From positions 1-61,240 of the forward strand of contig MPMJ01000018.1 of the NCBI GenBank assembly GCA_002238425.1: a stretch of DNA of 61,240 nucleotides, given 5' to 3'. Source of the stretch: SAR202 cluster bacterium bin16. GTDB taxonomy: Bacteria; Chloroflexota; Dehalococcoidia; Lucifugimonadales; Australimonadaceae. The first letter of the stretch is position 1. Every line of letters starts with the position of its first letter. Position numbers and translations under genes: made by a program. The notes under the pieces are model-generated. The model had not been told where the DNA came from and did no database searches. It saw only the letters and a list, made by a program, of their open reading frames with translations. Positions 43,665 through 51,706 of the stretch are shown here, piece by piece.

Positions 43665-44627
43665 ATGGCGGAGATCGTTCTGGGGATCGGGGCATCTCAC
43701 GGGCCGACGATCCAGTCGCAGCCCGAGGACTGGCTGCGGCTCGGGCAGAAGGACATGGAGGACCCGCGTTACGACTTCGACGCGGTGCTCGCGTCGGCCT
43801 CGCCTGAGATTGAGCGCGAGCTGGAGCCGGAGGTGCTCCAGGGGCGCTACGAATCCATCCAGCGGGCCATCGAGTCGATGTCGGGCGTGCTGCAGGAAGC
43901 CGCCCCGGACGCCATCGTGTGCGTCAGCAACCCCCACGGCGTACCGCCGCAGGACCGCATGGAGCCTGTGTTCGGCATCTACATGAGCCACACGGAGTCC
44001 AGGGTGGAGCGTTCCGGACATCAGACCAGCGGTCGGCGCAAGCCAGCTGAACCTCAGCAGACCTTCAGGCAGGTAGAGCCGTATGCAACCTGCCCCGAGC
44101 TTGCGGACCGGCTGATGCACTGCCTCATCGCCGACGGCATCGACGTGGCGAGCTGCTTCCAGTCCGACCCGACAGCAGGGATCGAGGGCCCCTTCACCTT
44201 CGCCTACGACATGTTCCTTCCTGACCGCAGCACGCCTGTCGTGCCGTTCCTGCTCAGCCGGTACCTGCCGCATCAGGCCACATCGGCACGGTGCTACACC
44301 GTGGGGCAGTCCATCCGGCGCGCTATCGAGTCGTGGGACAGCGACATGCGCGTTGCCATCATGGCGTCCGGGGGGCTCAGCCACCAGGTCATCGACGAAG
44401 AGCTGGACCGGCAGGTCATCGAGGCGCTCCAGCACAAGGACGTCGAGACGCTGAGCTACCTGCCGCGGGAGCGGCTCAACCGCGCCCCCGGCACGCCGGA
44501 GATCCTCAACTGGGTCGTCCTCGCAGGCGCTGTGGATGACATGGACATGACGCTGATCGATTACGTCCCCTGCTACCGGTCCCTCGCGGGGACCGGCCAC
44601 GGGGTTACGCTCGCCTACTGGCGTTAG
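43665..44627 (+). CDS. LigB-type (class III) extradiol ring-cleavage dioxygenase
   Basis: A 320-residue protein matching the catalytic beta subunit of protocatechuate 4,5-dioxygenase. By position, H12 (GASHGP), H91 (SNPHG) and E279 (GTPEILNW) would bind Fe(II), and H240 (SGGLSHQ) would be the catalytic His. It would open a catechol-type ring beside the hydroxyls. No small LigA partner is seen, so it is probably a single-subunit or fused-type enzyme. It lies 18 bases after MDR copy C and 13 bases before amidohydrolase copy C. This is the strongest evidence that the operon takes an aromatic ring to cleavage. Confidence 0.87.
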   Translation: MAEIVLGIGASHGPTIQSQPEDWLRLGQKDMEDPRYDFDAVLASASPEIERELEPEVLQGRYESIQRAIESMSGVLQEAAPDAIVCVSNPHGVPPQDRMEPVFGIYMSHTESRVERSGHQTSGRRKPAEPQQTFRQVEPYATCPELADRLMHCLIADGIDVASCFQSDPTAGIEGPFTFAYDMFLPDRSTPVVPFLLSRYLPHQATSARCYTVGQSIRRAIESWDSDMRVAIMASGGLSHQVIDEELDRQVIEALQHKDVETLSYLPRERLNRAPGTPEILNWVVLAGAVDDMDMTLIDYVPCYRSLAGTGHGVTLAYWR

Positions 44628-44640
44628 AAGGAGTATCGCG

Positions 44641-45840
44641 ATGAGTTACAACGGGCATGTTGTCGTCGATTCGGACTGCCACCTCCGCGAGTACTGGGAG
44701 CTGGACAAGACGTACAAGGAGACGATGGACCCCGAGTACCGGGAGAGGTACGCCTGGTTCAGCGAAGCTGTTCGCTCGAGGCAGGCCAAGCCCGGCGACG
44801 TGGGGTTCACGCCCCTGTTCTGGCCGCGCCATCCCGAACGTCCCCTGGGACTGGACGAGGCGTTCGAACTCGCGGACCCTGCGCTGCCCCAGGACCGCCC
44901 GGCACGACCCGCTCCCACCGTCACCGGCAGGGGATACGACATCGACCCCACGTGCAACTGGGACGCGTCGATACGCCTGCGCGACATGGAGGTCGCTGGC
45001 GTCGACGTCAGCTTCATCTTCCCCAGCCAGGCCGACGGCTTCTGCACGCTGGGCGACGTCGGGTTCGAGAGCGCGCTGCACCGCTCCTACCACCGCTTCA
45101 TGAGCAACTACTGCGCCGAGGGCGACGGCCGGCTCTGGTGGATGGGCGTGCTCACCATGCGTGACCTCACCGAGAGCATCGCGCAACTCGAGTACTGGGC
45201 GAAGGAGGACCCCCACTTCGCGGGCGTACATCTTCCACGGGCCTGCCCCGACGGCCGGATGCTCGACAACCCGGACCTCTACCCGCTGTACGCGGCATGC
45301 CAGGACCTCAACCTGCCCCTCTGGGTGCACGGCGGCGCCAACCGGCCCCCGCTGACCCCCTGGGTGCACGCTCCCAACGGCCTCTACCACGCCATCGGCG
45401 GGCAGTACGCGCTGACGGCGCTCGTGGGCGGGGGCGTGTTCGACCTGTTCCCCAACCTCCGCATCGGCCTCTTCGAGAGCTTCGGCGGCTGGATGCCCTA
45501 CCTCATTGAGAAGCTGGACGACGGCTTCACCCCCGGTTCCACCGTCACGCCAAAGATGAAGCGCACCGCATCCGAGATCGTGGAGAGCGGGCAACTCTTC
45601 GTCTCCGTGGAAGCGGACGAGCAGCACATCCCCTACGCGGTCGAGACCCTTGGAGAGCACCTGTGGTTGTTCTCCACCGACTACCCCCACGGCGGCAGTC
45701 CATGGCCGGAAGGAGTGTCCTTGATCGCGGAACAGGAGATGCCTGAGAGCGCCAAGGTCAAGTTGCTCGGAGAGAACGCACTCCGGTTCATGCCTCAGTT
45801 GGCCGGGGTGGTCCCGTCGCTCGCCGGCGTCGGCGCGTAA
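44641..45840 (+). CDS. Amidohydrolase-2 family protein (copy C)
   Basis: A 399-residue TIM-barrel metal enzyme with D-x-H (DSDCHLRE), WVHGGANR in mid-barrel and STDYPHG near the end. It is a distinct branch from the next two genes: longer N-terminal part, PLFWPRHPERP segment and GGGVFDLFPNLRIGLFESFGGW. It directly follows the extradiol dioxygenase by 13 bases, a place where a ring-cleavage product hydrolase or decarboxylase is expected; ACMS decarboxylase of this family acts on just such a product. The substrate remains unknown. Confidence 0.88.
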   Translation: MSYNGHVVVDSDCHLREYWELDKTYKETMDPEYRERYAWFSEAVRSRQAKPGDVGFTPLFWPRHPERPLGLDEAFELADPALPQDRPARPAPTVTGRGYDIDPTCNWDASIRLRDMEVAGVDVSFIFPSQADGFCTLGDVGFESALHRSYHRFMSNYCAEGDGRLWWMGVLTMRDLTESIAQLEYWAKEDPHFAGVHLPRACPDGRMLDNPDLYPLYAACQDLNLPLWVHGGANRPPLTPWVHAPNGLYHAIGGQYALTALVGGGVFDLFPNLRIGLFESFGGWMPYLIEKLDDGFTPGSTVTPKMKRTASEIVESGQLFVSVEADEQHIPYAVETLGEHLWLFSTDYPHGGSPWPEGVSLIAEQEMPESAKVKLLGENALRFMPQLAGVVPSLAGVGA

Positions 45841-45854
45841 GAGGAGGAGGGAAC

Positions 45855-47027
45855 ATGGTCGACCCCACTGCGGAAGTCAAGATCTCTGCCGATGCACACG
45901 TCGCTGAGCCGCTGGACCTGTGGCAACAGCGCATGCCGGCCAGGTACCGCGACCGCGCATTTGACTGGCCCGGCCAGCAGTACGGCAAGGGACAGTACCG
46001 GCGGGGGGGGGGGCGGGGCCCCGGAGGCCGCCCCCCGGGCAAGCGCGCGGGCGCGGGCTGGACCCCGGTGCCCCGCCGCAAGGACATGGCCGCCGACGGC
46101 GTCGTCGCGGACGTCCTCTATCCCACGCGGGCCAAGAGCGTGTTCCGGATCGATTACGAACCCGAGATCTCGGAGGCCGCGGCCCGCGTCTATAACGACT
46201 GGATGATCGAGTTCTGCCAGGAGGACCTGACCCGGCTCTGGGGACAGGCGCTACTGCCTCTCTGGGACATCGAGAACGCCATCATCGAGATGGAGCGGTG
46301 TCGAAATGCGGGGCTGGCAGGCGTCACCACGTGGATGGTCCCGCCGGAGTCCCTGCGGTTCTCGTCCGAACACTACGAGCGCTTCTGGGACGCCGCCGAG
46401 GCTACGGAAACGCCCATCAGCATGCACATCAACAACGGCTTCGGCCCCTACGCCGAGGCGGCAGAGTCGGTCCGCACCCGCAACAAGGGTGACGCGCTGT
46501 CCGAACTGAGCTTCACCGCCACCGGCCACAAGAAGCTCGCCGCCGACACCCTGACCGACATCATCTGCTCCGGCGTTCTGGAGCGGCACCCACGGCTGAA
46601 GATCATCGTCGCCGAGACCGAGATCGGGTGGATCCCCTTCTGGCTGGAGGAGCTCGACAAACGGCTGCGCCGCAAGGGGGACCTTCCGCTCCAACCCAGC
46701 GAGTACTTCTACCGCCAGTGCTACGCCACCTTCAGCGACGACCCCGTCGGAGGACAACTGCTCTCGCGCTGGGGTGCGGACAGCTTCCTCTGGGCGAACG
46801 ACTACCCCCACCCCGGGACCGGCGACACCTGGCTCTTCTCCGGCGCCATCATCGAGCGGGACCTGGGTCATCTGCCCGGTGAGACCCGTGCGAAGGTCGT
46901 ACGCGAAAGCGTCGCCGCGCTCTACGGCAAGCCCATCCCGGAGCCCATGCCCGCGCCCTCCGAGTACGACGAATCGATGCAGGAGTGGTGCGCGGAGCGG
47001 GACGGGTACTACGTCGGCATCTCCTGA
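45855..47027 (+). CDS. Amidohydrolase-2 family protein (copy D), with GC-rich insertion
   Basis: A 390-residue TIM-barrel metal enzyme with SADAHVAEP, MHINNGFG and ANDYPHP motifs. It is a tandem paralogue of copy E, 35 bases downstream (shared EVLYPT/DVLYPT, YNDWMIE, TDIICSGVLERHPRLKIIVAE). Residues about 50-75 are replaced by a Gly/Arg/Pro-rich stretch encoded by the 46001-46080 GC run, where copies B and E have a short segment of the RAGG-x-DP type. The frame is kept on both sides. Either a real low-complexity insertion or an assembly fault; see the separate entry. Confidence 0.85.
   Translation: MVDPTAEVKISADAHVAEPLDLWQQRMPARYRDRAFDWPGQQYGKGQYRRGGGRGPGGRPPGKRAGAGWTPVPRRKDMAADGVVADVLYPTRAKSVFRIDYEPEISEAAARVYNDWMIEFCQEDLTRLWGQALLPLWDIENAIIEMERCRNAGLAGVTTWMVPPESLRFSSEHYERFWDAAEATETPISMHINNGFGPYAEAAESVRTRNKGDALSELSFTATGHKKLAADTLTDIICSGVLERHPRLKIIVAETEIGWIPFWLEELDKRLRRKGDLPLQPSEYFYRQCYATFSDDPVGGQLLSRWGADSFLWANDYPHPGTGDTWLFSGAIIERDLGHLPGETRAKVVRESVAALYGKPIPEPMPAPSEYDESMQEWCAERDGYYVGIS
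46001..46080. other. Extreme GC homopolymer tract inside copy D, possible assembly artefact
   Basis: Eleven consecutive G (46003-46013), then C, GGGG, CCCC and a run of six C, followed by GC-only text to about 46080. Nothing similar occurs elsewhere in the window. The translated stretch has no match in the paralogues at 38545 and 47063, which are about 15-20 residues shorter here. The net change is a multiple of three. Confidence 0.7.
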
Positions 47028-47062
47028 CCAGTCTGTAGAGGTACGCCGTTGGAGGTGAAGCC

Positions 47063-48172
47063 TTGAGCACACTAGTAAGTGACCGTCAGCCTCGTATCTC
47101 GGCGGACTCCCACATGTGCGAGCCGCTGGACCTGTGGGAGACCCGGCTCCCGGAACGGTTCCGCGAGTATGCGATCCACTTGCGGCACGAGTACGGCACC
47201 GGCTTCTACTTCAGAGCGGGCGGCTATGAGCCCGGCCCCCGGCTGGAAGACATGGCCCGCGACGGCGTGGTCGCAGAGGTGCTCTACCCCACGTTCGGCA
47301 AGGACATGTACGACACGGAGAGGCCGCCCGAGGCAGCGGAGGCCTGCGCTCGCGTCTACAACGACTGGATGATCGAGTACTGCCAGGAGTCACCTGACCG
47401 GCTCTGGGGACAGCCTGAGATTCCCCTCTGGAACATCGACAACGCCATCAGCGAGCTCGAACGCTGCCGGAAAGCCGGCCTCGTCGGGGCGACGGTCTGG
47501 ATGGTGCCGCCCCCCGAGATCCCGTTCAGTTCCGACCACTACGAGCGGTTCTGGGCCGCGGCGCAGGACATGGACGCGCCCGTCAGCATGCACATCAACA
47601 CCGGGTTCAGCTCCTACGACGCCACTTCCCGCGAATCAGGTCGTGGGCGGGACCATCTCGCCTCGCTCAAGCGCAGCGCCAGCGGCCACAAGCAGGTCAC
47701 TGCCGAGGCGCTCACGGACATCATCTGCTCCGGCGTGCTGGAGCGTCACCCGCGCCTGAAGATCATCGTCGCTGAGGTAGAGGTGGGGTGGATCCCCTTC
47801 TGGCTGACGGAGATGGACAAACGCTCCCGGCGTCAGTCCCTCCCTCTCAAGCCGAGCGAGTACTTCTACCGGCAGTGCTACTCCACATTTACGGAAGACG
47901 AGGTCGGCGGCCGCCTGTTGGAGTGGTACGGGCAGGACAGCTTCATGTGGTCCACGGACTACCCCCACGTCGGCACCGGCAACATCTGGCTCTTCTCCGA
48001 CGAGGTGATCGAGCGCACGCTGGGCCACTTGGACCCGGCCGTAAGGACGAAGGTGCTGGCCGACAACGTCGCCCGGCTCTACGGTAAGCCCATCCCTGCA
48101 CCCATGCCCGATCCGCCCCTCGACCCGGCCCTCGAAGAATGGCGCAAGACCCGTACTCTGGCCAGCGCCTGA
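47063..48172 (+). CDS. Amidohydrolase-2 family protein (copy E)
   Basis: A 369-residue TIM-barrel metal enzyme with SADSHMCEP, MHINTGFS and STDYPHV motifs; the tandem twin of copy D. Start is TTG 47063, set by GGAGG eight bases upstream; there is no ATG before the conserved ISADSHM. Segment RAGGYEPGPRLEDMARDG gives the expected sequence where copy D has its GC-rich insertion. It is the last enzyme gene before the ABC importer genes, so the three amidohydrolases C-D-E form a run that ends the cupin-Rieske operon. Confidence 0.89.
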   Translation: MSTLVSDRQPRISADSHMCEPLDLWETRLPERFREYAIHLRHEYGTGFYFRAGGYEPGPRLEDMARDGVVAEVLYPTFGKDMYDTERPPEAAEACARVYNDWMIEYCQESPDRLWGQPEIPLWNIDNAISELERCRKAGLVGATVWMVPPPEIPFSSDHYERFWAAAQDMDAPVSMHINTGFSSYDATSRESGRGRDHLASLKRSASGHKQVTAEALTDIICSGVLERHPRLKIIVAEVEVGWIPFWLTEMDKRSRRQSLPLKPSEYFYRQCYSTFTEDEVGGRLLEWYGQDSFMWSTDYPHVGTGNIWLFSDEVIERTLGHLDPAVRTKVLADNVARLYGKPIPAPMPDPPLDPALEEWRKTRTLASA

Positions 48173-48202
48173 GGCCGGGAGGGGGACCCTGTTTGGAGAG
48201 GC

Positions 48203-48232
48203 TTGCTCTGGGAAGAAGAAACGGCGTATTCT
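48203..48232 (+). promoter_or_regulatory. Candidate promoter for the ABC importer genes
   Basis: TTGCTC (48203-48208) and TATTCT (48227-48232) are 18 bases apart, in the 172-base gap before the binding protein start at 48345. This would let the importer be expressed apart from the upstream enzymes. Confidence 0.45.
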
Positions 48233-48344
48233 GCCACTTACTCATAAGCGAGCGTGAGATTCATGCTAATGGCAACGCCCGGGCAGACGCTCGCATACCG
48301 GAAGAGGCTGGCTACGTAGCGAAAACCGACGGCGGGAGGGAATG

Positions 48345-49649
48345 ATGCAGAGGGTCAAGGTCACCGTCAGTTTGTTAGCCGTGATGGTCCTTCTCGGGCT
48401 TGCTGCAGCCTGCGGGGGAGATGAACCCACTGCCACGTCGGCGCCCGCGACCGCCACTCCCACACCCTCGTCCTCTAGCGTCGCGCCCCAGCCCACGCCC
48501 ACTCCGGACCCATTCGACGAGGAGTGGGCGGCGTTGATCGCCGCCGCTCAGGAAGAAGGGGAGCTCGTCATCGCCCTCAGCGGTTCGGACTCCCGCACTG
48601 GCCGCTTCGCCTTCGAGACGTTCGCCGACACATTCGGCATCAACGTCGTCACGAGCAGCGGAAGCGGGGCAGACAACGCCAACCGAATCCTCGCCGAGCG
48701 CTCACGAGGCGCGTACACCGTAGACATATCCACCGTGAGCGGGGGCTCGATGGAGCGCCTGCGGGAAGCCGGCTCCTTCACGCCGATAGAGCCTCTGCTC
48801 ATACACCCCGAGGTATTGGACCGGTCTAACGGCTGGTACTTCGAGAATGTGCTCTGGTCCGACTCCGAGAGCAAGTACGTCATGTCCGATGCGCTTAGCG
48901 TGGGGGCGATCGGCTCCATCTGGTACAACACCGACAACGTCACGCAGGAAGAGCTCGACAGCATCAACACCTACCACGACCTGCTCCGTCCGGAGTTCAA
49001 GGGCCGCATGGCCATGCGCGCGATGAACAACCCCGGCAGCAAGTCCGTCATCGCAAGGCTCTGGCTCGCTCCCGGACTGGGACCGGAGTTCCTCGACGCT
49101 CTACACCGCGACACCGACATGGACCTGGTCGGCGCCGAGGATGACAAGGAACTGGCGGAAGGCGTCGCCAACGGCAAGTGGGACTTCGGTCTCTTCGGCG
49201 GCGGACGCGACTTCAGGGCGCTCCAGAACCTGCAACTCCCTGTGAGAGAGCTCACGCTCACAAAGACCATCGGCGCGCTGTCCACTGAGATCAGCGGCGG
49301 TGTCGGAGTCCTCGATCAAGCCCCCAACCCGAACGCCGCCAAGTTGTTCGCCAACTGGTGGTACTCCAGGGCCGGTCAGACCGCCGATATCGAGAGCACG
49401 TCCTCCTTCGGACCTCTGGGCGCCGTCTCCCTGCGCTCCGACGTGACGCTGGGCACCTTCCCCGCGCACCTCAAGGAGACCCTGCTGAAAGTGCCCGAGT
49501 GGAGGGCCGCGGGCACGATCGACCAGTTCCTCGTGGTCTACGAGCTGAACGATGAGTGGTTCCAGGTCCGCGAGAGCACCGAAGTGTTCTTCAACGACCT
49601 CTACAAGGAACTCGGCTACGACGCTTGGGTGAACTACAACCTGCCGTAA
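48345..49649 (+). CDS. ABC transporter substrate-binding lipoprotein (FbpA/iron(III)-type fold)
   Basis: A 434-residue lipoprotein. The signal peptide ends in AAAC (Cys23), followed by a Thr/Pro/Ser spacer and then an extracellular solute-binding domain of the FbpA/spermidine type (EEGELVIALSGSDSRTGRFAFETFADTFG). It would deliver a solute to the double permease encoded downstream. The fold is used for iron, phosphonates, thiamine and organic acids, so the ligand is not fixed. ATG 48342 and ATG 48345 are adjacent; 48345 is better spaced from GGGAGG. The gene is separated from the permease by a strong hairpin. Confidence 0.87.
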   Translation: MQRVKVTVSLLAVMVLLGLAAACGGDEPTATSAPATATPTPSSSSVAPQPTPTPDPFDEEWAALIAAAQEEGELVIALSGSDSRTGRFAFETFADTFGINVVTSSGSGADNANRILAERSRGAYTVDISTVSGGSMERLREAGSFTPIEPLLIHPEVLDRSNGWYFENVLWSDSESKYVMSDALSVGAIGSIWYNTDNVTQEELDSINTYHDLLRPEFKGRMAMRAMNNPGSKSVIARLWLAPGLGPEFLDALHRDTDMDLVGAEDDKELAEGVANGKWDFGLFGGGRDFRALQNLQLPVRELTLTKTIGALSTEISGGVGVLDQAPNPNAAKLFANWWYSRAGQTADIESTSSFGPLGAVSLRSDVTLGTFPAHLKETLLKVPEWRAAGTIDQFLVVYELNDEWFQVRESTEVFFNDLYKELGYDAWVNYNLP

Positions 49650-49661
49650 TCAGCGCGCAAG

Positions 49662-49699
49662 GCCGGTCCCAGGGTCATTCAGAATTCCCTGGGACCGGC
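49662..49699 (+). promoter_or_regulatory. Intercistronic hairpin between binding protein and permease genes
   Basis: GCCGGTCCCAGGG (49662-49674) and CCCTGGGACCGGC (49687-49699) pair perfectly over 13 bp with a 12-base loop and no T-tract. Such stems after binding-protein genes commonly protect the upstream mRNA and give partial read-through, so that the binding protein is made in excess over the permease. Confidence 0.7.
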
Positions 49700-49723
49700 G
49701 CCAATCCGACATTGGAGACTTGA

Positions 49724-51541
49724 TTGGCCGCCATACCACACCGGGCAGGCGTTCCCAACTGGCTGGCTTCACGGCTACGGTCGGAGACGGGCACCATGGT
49801 CATGGCCGTCACCATCCTGGTGCTCGGCTTCTATCTCCTGTTCCCCGTCATCCTGCTGCTGGTTCTGAGTTTCAACGTCGCGGACGACTTCCTCGTCCCG
49901 CCCATCGTCTGGGGATTCGACAACTGGCTCGAGTCCTTCAGGGACCCCCGCATCTTCGAGGCGATACGGAACACATTCACTCTCTGGTTCATCAACTTCA
50001 TCTTCAGCTTCCCAATCGCGATAGGCATCTCCCTGGTCCTCGCGCGCACCCACATCCCCTGGACCCACGGCCTCGAGTACCTATTCTGGATCTCCTTCGT
50101 CTTCCCGAGTCTCGCAAACACGGTTGGCTGGATCATGCTGCTCGACCCGGACGTCGGCATGGTCAACACCGCACTCGAACTGCTCCCGTTCGTCGAGGAA
50201 GGCCCGTTCAACATCTACAGCTTCTGGGGCATCGTCTGGACCAAGCTCCAGTCGGACAGCGTCTCCTACTTCGTCATCCTGCTCACGCCGGCCTTCCGCA
50301 ACATGGACCAGGCCTTGGAAGAGGCGGCGCGCGTCTCCGGTGCGTCCAAGTTCGGCGCAATCTTCAAGGTGACGCTGCCTGTGATGATCTCGCCCGTTAT
50401 CCTCGTCACCGCCCTCCAACTCCTCCGCATCTTCAGCGGGTTCGAGACCGAGTGGATCCTGGGCGCAAGTTGGGGCTTCTTCGTCTACTCCACCCTCATC
50501 TTCAACCAGACCTCCCAGTTCATCCCGCAGTACGGCAACGCTATCGTCCTCGCCAGCCTCACGATGGTGATCATCGCGGTCATCTTTCCGATGCAACGCT
50601 GGGTCGTCAGCCGGCGGCACTACACCACCATCTCCAGCAGCTTCAAGCCGGGACTGATCGACATAGGACGCTGGAAATGGGTGGTCCTTGCCTTCATCAT
50701 CCTCCTCATCGGCATGTTCACGGCCCTGCCCTTCTTCGTCATCATCGTCGGCAGCTTCATGTCGCGAGTGGGTTTCTTCCAGGCGGTGCCCCTGTGGACC
50801 ACCCAGCACTGGGTGGAGGTATTCACCGATCCCATCTTCCTGAAAGGACTGCGGACGACCACGATCCTCGCGTTCAGCGCCGGCTTCGGCAGCCCCATCC
50901 TCTTCTCTCTCATCGCCTACATGCTCGTCCGCACGAAGTGGCGGGGAAGGCGAATCCTCGACGCCACCATCTGGGTCTCGGCGGTCTTCCCCGGCATCAT
51001 CTCCAGTCTGGGTCTGCTCCTGATGTTCCTCTCCGTCCCGGGCCTCCAGTTCCTGTACGGCTCCATCTGGGCGCTGATCCTCGTGGTGCTCATTGCCGGA
51101 AATACCACCGGGACCAACATCTTCAAGGGAGTCATGGTTCAGCTCGGAAGTGACGTGGAGGAAGCCGGACGCGTAGCAGGCGCCGGATGGTTCAAGACCT
51201 ACTTCCGGATCGTGGTCCCGCTCCTGATGCCCACGATGGTCCTCATCGGGATGCTCAACTTCATCAGCGCCGCATCCACGACGTCAAGCATCATCCTGCT
51301 GGCGTCCCGCGACACCGTCACCCTGTCGATCATCGGGCTGGAGTGGGCCTCACCCGAGCTCGGCAGGACCGAGAACGCCGGGATCATCAGCCTCGTCATC
51401 ATGGTCTACACCCTCATCCTCGCTCTCATCGGACGTCACTACGCACTGAAACTGGGCCTGCGACAGGACATGAAGGTCGCGCGCAGGTTCGGCGTAACCG
51501 AGACTCCCGCTTCGTCAACCGCACCAGCTCCGAATGTCTAG
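49724..51541 (+). CDS. Fused double ABC permease (FbpB-like)
   Basis: A 605-residue membrane protein with two permease halves of about six helices each. Each half carries an EAA loop that contacts the ATPase: EEAARVSGASKFGAIFKVTLP-type near residue 199 and EEAGRVAGAGWFKTYFRIVVP-type near residue 479. This duplicated layout is that of iron(III)- and phosphonate-type importers. TTG 49724 with GGAG six bases upstream is the likely start; ATG at residue 25 is an alternative. No ABC ATPase gene is found anywhere in the window, so the importer must borrow one encoded elsewhere. Confidence 0.88.
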   Translation: MAAIPHRAGVPNWLASRLRSETGTMVMAVTILVLGFYLLFPVILLLVLSFNVADDFLVPPIVWGFDNWLESFRDPRIFEAIRNTFTLWFINFIFSFPIAIGISLVLARTHIPWTHGLEYLFWISFVFPSLANTVGWIMLLDPDVGMVNTALELLPFVEEGPFNIYSFWGIVWTKLQSDSVSYFVILLTPAFRNMDQALEEAARVSGASKFGAIFKVTLPVMISPVILVTALQLLRIFSGFETEWILGASWGFFVYSTLIFNQTSQFIPQYGNAIVLASLTMVIIAVIFPMQRWVVSRRHYTTISSSFKPGLIDIGRWKWVVLAFIILLIGMFTALPFFVIIVGSFMSRVGFFQAVPLWTTQHWVEVFTDPIFLKGLRTTTILAFSAGFGSPILFSLIAYMLVRTKWRGRRILDATIWVSAVFPGIISSLGLLLMFLSVPGLQFLYGSIWALILVVLIAGNTTGTNIFKGVMVQLGSDVEEAGRVAGAGWFKTYFRIVVPLLMPTMVLIGMLNFISAASTTSSIILLASRDTVTLSIIGLEWASPELGRTENAGIISLVIMVYTLILALIGRHYALKLGLRQDMKVARRFGVTETPASSTAPAPNV

Positions 51542-51706
51542 GAGGCCATCATGAAACTCACCATCGAGCCGTCAGCCTTGTCAAAGGAAACCCGCTTCAC
51601 TAGACTCGCCGAAAAGCTGATCGCGCGTCGCCGGCGCCCTCCTGCGCCTCGATCGACTCCAAGGGCGCCCCGAGGCCTATCCATTCGCCAGGTTGGAGGT
51701 CGTCGG

